Assembly (NCBI GenBank): GCA_964608325.1
Contig: CAZSMX010000005.1
Span: forward strand, 8,672 to 72,671
DNA from: CAZRVH01 sp964608325
GTDB taxonomy: Bacteria; Patescibacteriota; Gracilibacteria; Peribacterales; Peribacteraceae
Direction of reading: 5' to 3'
DNA: 64,000 bases
In this document: one piece after another, positions 55,562-63,962 of the stretch
Layout: each line of letters begins with the position of its first letter
Numbering within the stretch: position 1 is the first letter of the stretch
Program-made: the position numbers and the translations under genes
Notes under the pieces: model-generated
The model's database searches: none
Seen by the model: the letters and a program-made list of their open reading frames with translations, nothing else
Told to the model about the DNA's origin: nothing

Positions 55562-56386
55562 TCAATCCTCGGATATGTGTTTGCCTTCGCGCTTTGCACG
55601 CTGCTCTTTCGCCGCGGTCCATACGCTTGCGAAGTATTGCATGAGTGTGTCGACGCCGTCCGGGCTGTTGAATTCCATTCTGCTCGCAACATCGCGCTCA
55701 TGGTCGATACGCTTTCGCTGGACCAATGTCACCCCTTGGGTGTTCATGTAAGAACGAGGCGTCGCAACGACAAAACTGCCGATCTTCAGGTCCATGTTTC
55801 CGGGAACGAATCGTTCGACCTCGATGCCGGGAATCGCCTGCGCCGCCTGGTGCCACAGCCCCTGCGGGTCGTCGTTTCCGACGATGAGAAGCTGCACTGC
55901 AGACGTACGCGCAGCCTGTTGCAATCGTTCGATCGTTTCCCTGTCGAAGGGAATCGTATCGGCGTTGTCCGTCAGGATATGGATACCCGCCCTGCCTTCT
56001 TCCTCGGCCGTCACGAGTCTTTCCTCCCCGAATTGCTGCGCGTCCGTCATCAATTCGTTTACCATCGCCAGGCGGTGGTGGACGCTGCGACCCGCGAGCG
56101 GATCCTTGCTTTTCCTTTGGCGCGAAGATGCGAATATCTCGCGCATTTCGGCGTTCATTTCCGCGCGCCAGGATTCCATCGGCGGCGTCGAGAAAATATG
56201 CGACGGCAAGATGACTTTCTTCTCGGTCACGACAGGAACGGCGACTGGCGCGGATGCCTCCTCTGCCGCTTCGTCATCGTCCGCGGATATCACCCTCAGT
56301 TCGGGTTTCGAGTCCGCAACGGGCGCGGCTTCCTCGCTTGCGGTTTCTTCCCGGCGTGCCCCGAAAAAATATTCCCTCAGGCCCAT
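55562..56386 (-). CDS. Hypothetical soluble protein, 274 aa
   Basis: I do not recognise this protein. It has an acidic, Ala/Glu-rich N-terminal third (about 10-60, probably disordered), then a folded alpha/beta region (GIHILTDNADTIPFD, AVQLLIVGNDDPQGLW, GSFVVATPRSYM) that could be a nucleotide- or RNA-binding module. There is no signal peptide. It starts exactly at the end of the FecR-like gene (stop and start are adjacent), so the two are probably one operon. Confidence 0.6.
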   Translation of the reverse strand: MGLREYFFGARREETASEEAAPVADSKPELRVISADDDEAAEEASAPVAVPVVTEKKVILPSHIFSTPPMESWRAEMNAEMREIFASSRQRKSKDPLAGRSVHHRLAMVNELMTDAQQFGEERLVTAEEEGRAGIHILTDNADTIPFDRETIERLQQAARTSAVQLLIVGNDDPQGLWHQAAQAIPGIEVERFVPGNMDLKIGSFVVATPRSYMNTQGVTLVQRKRIDHERDVASRMEFNSPDGVDTLMQYFASVWTAAKEQRAKREGKHISED

Positions 56387-58081
56387 TTACGGATTGTAGA
56401 TGACCGTGTATTCGAACGTGTCCAGGATCTCGTCCTTCGCGTTGCGCGCCGTGATCTTGTAGACGTTGGTGCCGCGCTTCAGCGTGCCGATGGCCGCGTT
56501 CGCGATGTAGTTCCAGTATCCGCCGCCGGACTTGAAGAGCTGGAGCCTGTAGCCGTTCACCCATACGTTCGTCGTCTCCTTGGAGGTCGTTCCTTCGATG
56601 AGGAGTTCGCTGCCCGTGGACGTGTGCTGCGATCCTGGCGTAGGGCCCGTGACGGCGATCACACCCGGCGTCAGCGGCGCGTTCTTGGGAAGGCTGGATT
56701 CATCCACTACCGCAACGCTGGAGGTGCTTCCGCCCGTTACCACGCCATCGCCACCCTGCCCGACGATCACCGTCAGGCGCGCCGGCGCACTCTTGTTGCC
56801 CGTGGCATCGAGTGCGTAGACGTCGAAGATGTTCTCGCCCTGCTTCAGGTTCTGCAGCTGCTCGCTGGCCAGGTAGGACCACGTCGTGTTTCCCGGCTGG
56901 AAGAGCTGCAGGCGGTAATCGTTCACCATGATGCCGCTGGTGTTCGCGGGGGCCGTGCCCTGGATGGTGATTTCCGTCTTGGACGTGCGATACGTTTCAC
57001 CCGTCTTCGCCGGCAACGTGATGGCCGGGGACGTTACCGAGATCGTTCCCTTCTTCACCGTCCTGGTGATCGCCTGCAGGATGACGCTGTTCTCATCCAA
57101 CGCTTCCACGCGGATGGTCATCGTTTCGCCGTCCGCGACTGCCAGCTCCTGGGAGAAGGTGCGGTTCACCGTATCTACGGATGCGAGGTAGCTGTTCACG
57201 CGCACGCGGTCCACGTTCTCGCCGATCGTTCCCTGCACTTTCACGGTCGCGGTCGTCACGGTTTGGTTATCCGAGGGGGATGTGACGGAGATGATGTCCG
57301 TTCCCGATCCCGGCAAAGACGTTCCCGTTCCCGTCGATACGCTTCCGCCGGATCTGCTGGAGAGCACGAATGAGCTTTGTGCGACGAGGGGGTCGATGGC
57401 ACTTCGGAAGCGAAGAGGATCGCCGGAGACCGTGCCTCCGGGGGGAGCCGTCCACTGCTGGCCTTCACCGATGGTAAACGGCGTTTTTCTGCCGTCCGCC
57501 ATCACCGTTACTCCCTCCCCTTCCCCGCTGAACACCAGGATGACGTCCTGGCGTACGAGCGCTTCCGCGTCCGTCGGGAACGAATAGGTGATGGTCGGGA
57601 GCGATACCGTCCTGAGCAACGTGCCGGACAGGGTCTCGATCGACGGGGTCTTTACCCACAGGTTTCCCTTTTCCAATGTCACGTCAAAGCGGGATTCCTC
57701 GGATCCCTGGGTGCTTTCGCTGATCGTCACTTCGGTCTGTTCATCAAGGCGCATGCGCGTGCCGTCCGCGAAGGTGAGCGACGCCGTTCCGTCGTTGCCC
57801 GTGGAGATGCGGTCTCCCGTCTGCACCTTCATCTCTTCCAGTGCGTGCTGCATCAGTCCCCCGTCCAGGGATACGTTCACCGTTCCGCTTTCCGCGGACA
57901 ACAGTACGACGGCGATTTTCTCATCGCGTCCGAATCCCACGAGTCCCAGCAGCCACTTCCCGACGATGTAGATAAGGAAGAGCGCGACCAAAAGGACCGC
58001 GATCCTGCTGATTGCCGACGGTCCTCTGGACGGTTCCGCCAAAGCGTAGGGACCTCGGCGTTGTCTGTAGTGGCGGAACAT
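56387..58081 (-). CDS. Membrane-anchored FecR-like protein with Ig-like repeats
   Basis: The 564-residue protein has a basic cytoplasmic start, one membrane helix (about 25-45), and a FecR-like domain (about 55-165; GDRISTGNDGTASLTFADGTRMRLDEQTEV). Three beta domains of about 100 residues follow, each with a VNGYRLQLF or VNSYLASV strand and a final GTNVYKITA or GENIFDVYA-type strand, similar to glucodextranase-B-like Ig folds. It probably binds or organises surface polymers. The start at 58081 is chosen because TACGAT (58091-58096, minus) ends 9 bases before it. Confidence 0.75.
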   Translation of the reverse strand: MFRHYRQRRGPYALAEPSRGPSAISRIAVLLVALFLIYIVGKWLLGLVGFGRDEKIAVVLLSAESGTVNVSLDGGLMQHALEEMKVQTGDRISTGNDGTASLTFADGTRMRLDEQTEVTISESTQGSEESRFDVTLEKGNLWVKTPSIETLSGTLLRTVSLPTITYSFPTDAEALVRQDVILVFSGEGEGVTVMADGRKTPFTIGEGQQWTAPPGGTVSGDPLRFRSAIDPLVAQSSFVLSSRSGGSVSTGTGTSLPGSGTDIISVTSPSDNQTVTTATVKVQGTIGENVDRVRVNSYLASVDTVNRTFSQELAVADGETMTIRVEALDENSVILQAITRTVKKGTISVTSPAITLPAKTGETYRTSKTEITIQGTAPANTSGIMVNDYRLQLFQPGNTTWSYLASEQLQNLKQGENIFDVYALDATGNKSAPARLTVIVGQGGDGVVTGGSTSSVAVVDESSLPKNAPLTPGVIAVTGPTPGSQHTSTGSELLIEGTTSKETTNVWVNGYRLQLFKSGGGYWNYIANAAIGTLKRGTNVYKITARNAKDEILDTFEYTVIYNP

Positions 58082-58172
58082 AGGATCCGAATCGTACGAT
58101 AGAAGGATCATGGAAAGCAAGGTTGTCGAGCAACTTCCATACTCATGTTTCTGAATCACCAATCACCAAATT

Positions 58173-58222
58173 CCAATCATCAAAAAAGCGTTCCATCTTG
58201 GCTATTGATCATTGATGATTGG
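58173..58222. repeat. Inverted repeat downstream of the PilB/T-like gene
   Basis: CCAATCATCA (58173-58182) and TGATGATTGG (58213-58222) form a 10-bp stem around a 30-base loop. The neighbourhood also holds short direct repeats of AATCACCAA. It has no U-tract; a weak terminator or processing hairpin is possible. Confidence 0.4.
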
Positions 58223-58236
58223 TTATTTTCCGCCCG

Positions 58237-59334
58237 TTACGACGTCACTCGTTCCACTTCTTCCTTCGTTGTGATGTTCTTTTCCACAAGGATGTTGCCC
58301 CATTCCTTCATGGGGACATATCCGCCCTTGCGAGCGATCTTTTCGATCTCTTCCTGCGTCGACTGCGTCAGGATGGCGTCGCGCAGTTCGCCGTTCACCT
58401 TCACGAGTTCCGGGAGGACGATGCGTCCCGCATAGGTATCCGGAGATGACGCGTCGTACGCGGTTCCTTTCTTGTCCTCCGCCAGCGTGCGTACGAGGCG
58501 CTGTGCCAGAACGGCGCGCAGGGCCGGTGCGAACGTGTAGGGGCTGACTCCCATGGAGAGGAGGCGCGGAATCGCTTCCACGGCCGAGTTCGTGTGCAAC
58601 GTGGAGAGCACCAAGTGTCCCGTGAGAGCCGCGTCGATGGCGGTCTGCGCGGTTTCCAAGTCGCGGATTTCACCTACGAGGATGACGTTCGGATCGTGGC
58701 GGAGCACGGAGCGAAGTCCCGAGGCGAAGGTGTAGCCCTGCTCGGAGTGGATTTCGCTTTGCACGATTCCCTGGATTTCGTATTCCACAGGATCTTCCAG
58801 GGTGATGATGTTCCTCGCCGTGCCGATGATCGTCTGCAGGAGCGCGTACAAAGTCGTCGTCTTTCCCGAACCCGTCGGTCCCGTGACGAGCACCAGTCCG
58901 TTCGGGAGCTTCACGAGTTCCTTCAAATGTTCTTCCATTTCGGGCGGGAAGCCGAGTTCGGCCAGCGTGATGATGCCGTGCTTCGGGTCCAGGAGACGGA
59001 GCGTTACCGTTTCGCCGAATTGGGACGGAAGCGTGGCCACGCGGATGTTCACCGTGCGGTCCGGGGCTTGGAACGTGTACTGCCCGTCTTGCGGCATGTC
59101 GGTGATGTTCAGTTTCAATTTGGAAGCGAACTTGATGCGGCGGAGGAACGCCTCGTATTCGGCGTGGCTCAGGGTCGCGATCTTCTGCAGCAGTCCGTTC
59201 AGACGCACTTCGATGCGCACGTTCTCCTTTTCGGGGGAAGCGTGGATGTCGGAGGCGCCGATTTCGGCGCAGTATTGCTCCAACTCGCTTAGAAGTTGCT
59301 CGCCGGAATGGTTGGAAAAGTCCTTCAAAGTCAT
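58237..59334 (-). CDS. PilB/PilT/GspE-type secretion ATPase
   Basis: The 365-residue hexameric ATPase has an N2-like domain (about 15-110, with SDIHASPEKENVRI), Walker A GPTGSGKT (152-159), Asp box ITLEDPVEYEI, Walker B ILVGEIRDLETAQTAI and His box HLVLSTLHTNSAVEA. It is shorter than PilB (N1 domain missing) and lacks the tetra-Cys zinc motif after LAQRLVRTL. It may power a type-IV pilus; no other pilus genes are adjacent except the PilC-like start module at 7290. ATG 59334 is preferred over TTG 59337: TATACT (59341-59346, minus) ends 6 bases before it. Confidence 0.88.
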   Translation of the reverse strand: MTLKDFSNHSGEQLLSELEQYCAEIGASDIHASPEKENVRIEVRLNGLLQKIATLSHAEYEAFLRRIKFASKLKLNITDMPQDGQYTFQAPDRTVNIRVATLPSQFGETVTLRLLDPKHGIITLAELGFPPEMEEHLKELVKLPNGLVLVTGPTGSGKTTTLYALLQTIIGTARNIITLEDPVEYEIQGIVQSEIHSEQGYTFASGLRSVLRHDPNVILVGEIRDLETAQTAIDAALTGHLVLSTLHTNSAVEAIPRLLSMGVSPYTFAPALRAVLAQRLVRTLAEDKKGTAYDASSPDTYAGRIVLPELVKVNGELRDAILTQSTQEEIEKIARKGGYVPMKEWGNILVEKNITTKEEVERVTS

Positions 59335-59340
59335 CAAAAC

Positions 59341-59373
59341 AGTATATCATATTTCAGCCCCAGATGCTATCCT
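59341..59373. promoter_or_regulatory. Overlapping divergent promoters of the PilB/T-like and PBP genes
   Basis: TATACT on the minus strand (59341-59346) and the extended TGCTATCCT on the plus strand (TATCCT 59368-59373) face away from each other within 33 bp, so each -35 region overlaps the other's -10. The two genes start 49 bases apart. Confidence 0.6.
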
Positions 59374-59383
59374 CCCTGCCGCG

Positions 59384-61939
59384 ATGCACCTGAAGCGCCA
59401 TTTCCAGCAATCGGAGACGCAAAAGAAAAAATCCCTCCTCCAGAGAATGGTCATTGTGCACTGTTTTTTGCTGGTATGCGCCCTTTTACTCGTGGCGCGC
59501 CTGTTGGAACTCCAGGTAATTGACAGAAAGGAATATTCTGCCGCGGCGCAATCTCAGCACTACGGCGGCGTGAAGCTTCCCGCGCAGCGCGGCGAGATCC
59601 TCGCTCTGAACAGCAAGACCGGGGAGACCAGTATCCTCGCCACCAATACGACGTTGGACCTCGTCTACGTCGATCCTTTCGTCACCGATAATCCCACATT
59701 CGTCGCAGAGGCACTGGCGGATACGTTGCTTTCCCAGGAATTCCACGACGCGTGCGCCGCCGGAAAGGAAGACTGTCCCCGCGAGCTTATCGCGTTCCGG
59801 GATTCCCCGTACGCGGCGGCATTCGATCCGCTGCAATTCGCGAAGTCGTTGTCCGGAGTGTCCTTGCTTGAACCCCTCCCCTCTTCGCTCCCCACGCAGA
59901 GCGCCACGCAGCCCCAGCAGGTCAGCCTTACGGAGGCCCGGCGCCTCTTCGCCCGCGACATAGAGCGCAGGATTTCTGAGGACACGCTCACCTTCGTTCC
60001 CCTCTTGTACGGGGCGAACAAGTTGCAGATGAATGCGATCGTCGACCTGCATGCCCCCGGTATCGTGGTGAATGCGGAACAGAACCTCATCTATGCCAAT
60101 CCCGAGGATGTGGACCAGGGAAACATACCCGCCATCGCCAGGAAAATCGCGCAGGCCCTTTCCATGGACGTAGAGAAGATCGATCCCCTCCTCCGTTCGC
60201 GGCCGCTGCGTTACGTGCCGATCATGCGCAAACTGCCACCCGCATTGTCCCTCAAACTGAAGGAGGCGAAGCTGGCGTCGTTGAAACAGACGAACGACAA
60301 GAAGGCGTCCGCCCGGACGCCGGACGAAGCGGAGAAGATCCATGATCCCATGCGCGGCGTTGCCCTGTTGCCTGAGCACTGGCGCTACTATCCGGACGGG
60401 ACCATCGCATCGCACATCATCGGTTTCCTGAATAACAATCAGGAGGCCCAGTATGGCGTCGAACGCACCTTCGACGTACAGCTTCGCGGCCAGGAAGGAC
60501 TCATTTCCACGCTTAGCGATCCGACGGGAGGCCAGATTCTCACCGCCGAGCAGACGATCGTCGATGCGAAGGACGGCGACACGGTAGTTTTGACTATCGA
60601 TCCCTTCGTGCAAAAGGAAGTGGAGCGCATCCTGGACGACGGCATCAAGAGGTACCAGGCGGACAGCGGCCAGGCGATCGTCATGGATCCGTACACCGGC
60701 AAGATCATCGCGATGGCGAATGCGCCCCTCTTCGAGCGTAACGAATATGCAGGCGTATACGACCGCATGCCCATTTACCTTCCGCAGGGGAAGGTGGATC
60801 AGATCGTGGTGGAAATCATCGACCCCGAAACGAATACGCGCGTCGTGAAAGATTACGCAAACCATATCTTCAGTCCGGAGGGCCGCGCCTCGCTTTCCGC
60901 CGAGATCCAGAAGATCCTTTCGGACCTCGAATTGAAGTTCGATCTCCATTCCCTCGCCCGCTATTACACGTACGTCGGCGAGAACAACCGTCATGAGATT
61001 TTCCCCACGGACATCCCGGGTGTGTGGCTGAAGTACAAGAACAGCATCGGGGTCGGCGCCTATCTGAACCGCACCATCCAGGAAATTTACGAGCCGGGAT
61101 CCGTCATGAAGCCTGTTACCATGGCCATTGCGCTGGACCAGGGAGAGGTTGCTCCGAATGACGAGTACCTCGACAAAGATCCTGTGAAAATCGATGACAC
61201 CCATGAGATCTATAACAACGACAAGAAATTTTACGGCCGGGTGAACATGACCAATTGCATCGAGTTTTCCATCAATACTTGCATGACGATGATTTCGGAG
61301 AAGCTCGGCCGCAAGCTTTTCCAGCGCATGATCGAGCGTTTCGGATTCGGACGCGTGACGAACATCGAACTCGAGGATGAGTTGTCCGGAGAAGTATTGC
61401 CGTGGCGCAAGTGGCCGTACGCCCTCCTTCTCACTGCGTCCTTCGGACAGGGAATCTCCTCCACTCCGCTGCAGATGATCACGGCGTTTTCCGCGCTCGG
61501 GAACGGCGGCAAGCTGATGCAGCCCTCGATCATCGACAGCATCGTGCATCCGGACGGCACCGTGGAAAAACGCGAGCCGAAGATGGTGGATCAGGTGATT
61601 ACCGAGGCGACGTCTGAAACGATCACGGCGATGCTCGTCAGCTCCGGCGATCACGGATTCGCCAAGGCCGCGAAGCCGAAGGGGTACAAGATCGCTGGTA
61701 AGACGGGAACAAGCCAGATCGCAGGACCGGGTGGGCGCTATGAGTCCGGTACGGGCGCCACCATCGCGACATTCGCGGGATACGCTCCCCCCTCACAGCC
61801 GAAGTTCGTAGTGCTGGTGAAGCTGGATCGTCCGCGCAGCAAATACATCGTGCACGGAGCCACGTCGGCCGCACCTCTCTTCAAACAGATTTCCGAGTTC
61901 CTCTTCAAGTATTACGGCATCCCGCCGGATGACAATTGA
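59384..61939 (+). CDS. Penicillin-binding protein transpeptidase (PBP2/FtsI class)
   Basis: The 851-residue class-B PBP has an N-terminal membrane helix (about 22-43), the pedestal domain, and a transpeptidase domain with catalytic Ser573-X-X-Lys576 (GSVMKPVT), Ser629-Ile-Asn631 and Lys773-Thr-Gly-Thr (GKTGTSQIAG). It crosslinks peptidoglycan in elongation or division. It is long: inserts around residues 160-200 and 410-520 are not typical. The frame is open more than 500 bases upstream, but that part is antisense to the ATPase gene; ATG 59384 follows the TATCCT box by 10 bases. Confidence 0.9.
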   Translation: MHLKRHFQQSETQKKKSLLQRMVIVHCFLLVCALLLVARLLELQVIDRKEYSAAAQSQHYGGVKLPAQRGEILALNSKTGETSILATNTTLDLVYVDPFVTDNPTFVAEALADTLLSQEFHDACAAGKEDCPRELIAFRDSPYAAAFDPLQFAKSLSGVSLLEPLPSSLPTQSATQPQQVSLTEARRLFARDIERRISEDTLTFVPLLYGANKLQMNAIVDLHAPGIVVNAEQNLIYANPEDVDQGNIPAIARKIAQALSMDVEKIDPLLRSRPLRYVPIMRKLPPALSLKLKEAKLASLKQTNDKKASARTPDEAEKIHDPMRGVALLPEHWRYYPDGTIASHIIGFLNNNQEAQYGVERTFDVQLRGQEGLISTLSDPTGGQILTAEQTIVDAKDGDTVVLTIDPFVQKEVERILDDGIKRYQADSGQAIVMDPYTGKIIAMANAPLFERNEYAGVYDRMPIYLPQGKVDQIVVEIIDPETNTRVVKDYANHIFSPEGRASLSAEIQKILSDLELKFDLHSLARYYTYVGENNRHEIFPTDIPGVWLKYKNSIGVGAYLNRTIQEIYEPGSVMKPVTMAIALDQGEVAPNDEYLDKDPVKIDDTHEIYNNDKKFYGRVNMTNCIEFSINTCMTMISEKLGRKLFQRMIERFGFGRVTNIELEDELSGEVLPWRKWPYALLLTASFGQGISSTPLQMITAFSALGNGGKLMQPSIIDSIVHPDGTVEKREPKMVDQVITEATSETITAMLVSSGDHGFAKAAKPKGYKIAGKTGTSQIAGPGGRYESGTGATIATFAGYAPPSQPKFVVLVKLDRPRSKYIVHGATSAAPLFKQISEFLFKYYGIPPDDN

Positions 61940-62009
61940 TTAGCAGAAAAACCCAGCGGTTTTTCCGCCGACCTTTTCCCTTGCAAAGGAGCGCCTGCAC
62001 TTCGGGTCC

Positions 62010-62031
62010 TTCGACAGAAGGCTCAGGATAA
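62010..62031. repeat. Second TTCGACAG...GGCTCAGGAT repeat
   Basis: TTCGACAG (62010-62017), then AAGGCTCAGGATAA. It resembles the repeat at 52845 with a small insertion. It lies in the 123-base gap between the convergent PBP and glmS genes. Confidence 0.45.
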
Positions 62032-62062
62032 ACTCGCCCTCGTTCGGCAGTGTTGATCGGTG

Positions 62063-63841
62063 TTATTTCACGGTGACGGACTTGGCGAGGTTCCTCGGCA
62101 TGTCCGGGTCCTTCTGGCGCAGGAGTGCCAGGAAGTAGGACAGGATCTGCACCGGGATGACGTTCGCGATCGGCTGGGCGCTTCCCGCGTCCGGCACCTT
62201 GATCCACTCGTCGAAGATTTCGTTGTTGTCCGGGGCGATGCCGATGACATGCGCGCCGCGGGCTTTCAGCTGCACGGCATTGCTCAGGATGTCCGGCGTC
62301 ACTTCGTCGTTGCCGACGAGGATGAGGCACGGCGTTCCTTCTTCGATAAGCGCGATGGGTCCGTGCTTCAATTCACCCCCTGCGAATCCTTCGGCGTGGA
62401 TGTAGCTCACTTCCTGGATCTTGATCGCGGCTTCCATAGCCATGGGGTAGTTCCAGCTCTTTCCGATGATATACATGTCTTCCTTGTCCTTGATGGTATC
62501 CGCGATGATGCGCAGGCGTTCGACGTAGCGCGGGTTCAGCATGTCATTGATCATGGAGCATGTTTCCAGGAGCAGCGTCTTTCCTTCCTGCAACTTGCCC
62601 GCGAGTGCGTACGACACGAGCAGCAATACGGCGAGTTGTCCCGTGAGGGCTTTGGTGGATGCGACGGCGCGCTCCGGTCCCGCATTGATGCACAGCGTGT
62701 AGTCGGCGGCGCGCGCGATGCTGGATCCCACGACGTTCACGATCGCGAGGACTTTCGATCCCTTGGATTTCGCCACGTTCATCGCTTCCAAGACGTCCGC
62801 CGTTTCGCCGCTCTGGCTTACTGCGATGAAGAGGCTCTCGGGCTTCAGGAAGTGGTGGTACAGTTTGAATTCACTCGCCGGCGCGAAGTTCACGTGGTGC
62901 TCCGCGACGACGGAGAAGAAATATTCCGCGGCCATGCAGGCCTTGCCTGCCGTGCCGCATCCGGAAAGGAACGTGCCGCGCGCGTTTTTGATAGCATCGG
63001 CGATGACCATGATCTCTTCCTCTTTCTGGTTCACGGCGCGAGCGATGCTTTCCTTCTGGTCCATGATTTCCTTCAGCATGTAGTGCGCGTAGTCGCCCTT
63101 CTCCGCCTGCTGCACGTCGATCGTCAACTCGATCTCGCGCTTCTCGCGCACCTCGCCCGTCTCGATGTCGCTGAAGACGATCGAACTTCCATCGGTGACG
63201 ACCATCTCGCCATCGTCGATGTATTCCACCGTCTTCGTGTGCTTCATGAACGCCGGCGTATCCGACGCGACGTAGTATCCTCCTTTATCGACGCCGACGA
63301 TCAGCGGCGATCCCGTGCGTGCCGCGACCATCGTGTCGCTTTCGGAATGCAACGCCAGGATGCCATACCTTCCTTTGAAGCGCAGACATGCCAGGCGCAC
63401 CGCAGCCGCGAAGTCGTTCGTCTGCTTCAGATATTCCTCGATGAGGTGCGGCGCGATCTCCGTGTCGGTCTCCGACACGAACTCGTGTCCCTTCGCGACT
63501 AACTCGTCGCGCAGTTCCTGGTAGTTCTCGAAAATGCCGTTGTGCACCACCGCGATCGTCTTGTCCTTGTTGAATTGCGGATGCGCGTTCTCCACCGTCA
63601 CTCCCCCGTGCGTCGCCCACCGCGTGTGGCCGATGGCCAGCGAACTGTCCGACGACAATAAAGAGCCGTCGACCCCGCTGATCTTGCCGATGTCCTTCTT
63701 TGATTGCAGGTTCGTCTCTCCCCCGTTCTTCCATGCCACTCCCCACGAATCGTATCCTCTATATTCCAGGCTTTTAAGGCCCTCGACGGCCATGTCCGTC
63801 GCGTTCTTTTTCGTACCGATGTATCCGAAGATGCCGCACAT
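62063..63841 (-). CDS. glmS: Glucosamine-6-phosphate synthase (isomerizing glutaminase)
   Basis: GlmS makes glucosamine-6-phosphate from fructose-6-phosphate and glutamine, the entry to UDP-GlcNAc. The 592-residue product begins MCGIFGYIG, with Cys2 as the glutaminase nucleophile. It continues with GHTRWATHG, HNGIFENY and TDTEIAPHL, followed by two SIS domains (FLSGCGTAGKACMA, AVSQSGETADVLEAM, NAGPERAVASTKA) and the C-terminal DPDMPRNLAKSVTVK. ATG 63841 is required for the N-terminal Cys; TACAAT (63849-63854, minus) ends 7 bases before it. No glmS ribozyme or long leader is possible here. Confidence 0.96.
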   Translation of the reverse strand: MCGIFGYIGTKKNATDMAVEGLKSLEYRGYDSWGVAWKNGGETNLQSKKDIGKISGVDGSLLSSDSSLAIGHTRWATHGGVTVENAHPQFNKDKTIAVVHNGIFENYQELRDELVAKGHEFVSETDTEIAPHLIEEYLKQTNDFAAAVRLACLRFKGRYGILALHSESDTMVAARTGSPLIVGVDKGGYYVASDTPAFMKHTKTVEYIDDGEMVVTDGSSIVFSDIETGEVREKREIELTIDVQQAEKGDYAHYMLKEIMDQKESIARAVNQKEEEIMVIADAIKNARGTFLSGCGTAGKACMAAEYFFSVVAEHHVNFAPASEFKLYHHFLKPESLFIAVSQSGETADVLEAMNVAKSKGSKVLAIVNVVGSSIARAADYTLCINAGPERAVASTKALTGQLAVLLLVSYALAGKLQEGKTLLLETCSMINDMLNPRYVERLRIIADTIKDKEDMYIIGKSWNYPMAMEAAIKIQEVSYIHAEGFAGGELKHGPIALIEEGTPCLILVGNDEVTPDILSNAVQLKARGAHVIGIAPDNNEIFDEWIKVPDAGSAQPIANVIPVQILSYFLALLRQKDPDMPRNLAKSVTVK

Positions 63842-63919
63842 GCAGCGCATTGTAGGGTGCATGGGCGCTTGGTCAACGAATCAAACTTTCCATTTGTTTC
63901 TTTTGAAGCCAATCTGCCC

Positions 63920-63948
63920 TTGACGCTCTCCTTTGGGTTCCCTACAGT
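63920..63948 (+). promoter_or_regulatory. Promoter of the rpsT-like gene
   Basis: TTGACG (63920-63925), a 17-bp spacer, TACAGT (63943-63948), 14 bases before the ATG, with a pyrimidine-rich leader (CTCCGCACTTTCCT). Confidence 0.75.
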
Positions 63949-63962
63949 CTCCGCACTTTCCT

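Noticed and set aside
55577..57373. A 598-codon plus-strand frame across two minus-strand genes
   Set aside because: It spans the junction of the 274-aa and FecR-like genes, and its translation is a low-complexity Arg/His/Asp shadow.
58802..59383. N-terminal extension of the PBP frame by about 190 codons
   Set aside because: It is antisense to the PilB/T-like ATPase and precedes the promoter; the PBP starts with its membrane helix after ATG 59384.
59486..61654. A 722-codon open frame on the minus strand
   Set aside because: It is antisense to the PBP gene, whose catalytic motifs are unmistakable; the antisense translation has no family features.
62063..63920. glmS ribozyme in the 5' region of glmS
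   Set aside because: The predicted transcript is leaderless and the gap to the rpsT promoter is too short to hold the ribozyme.
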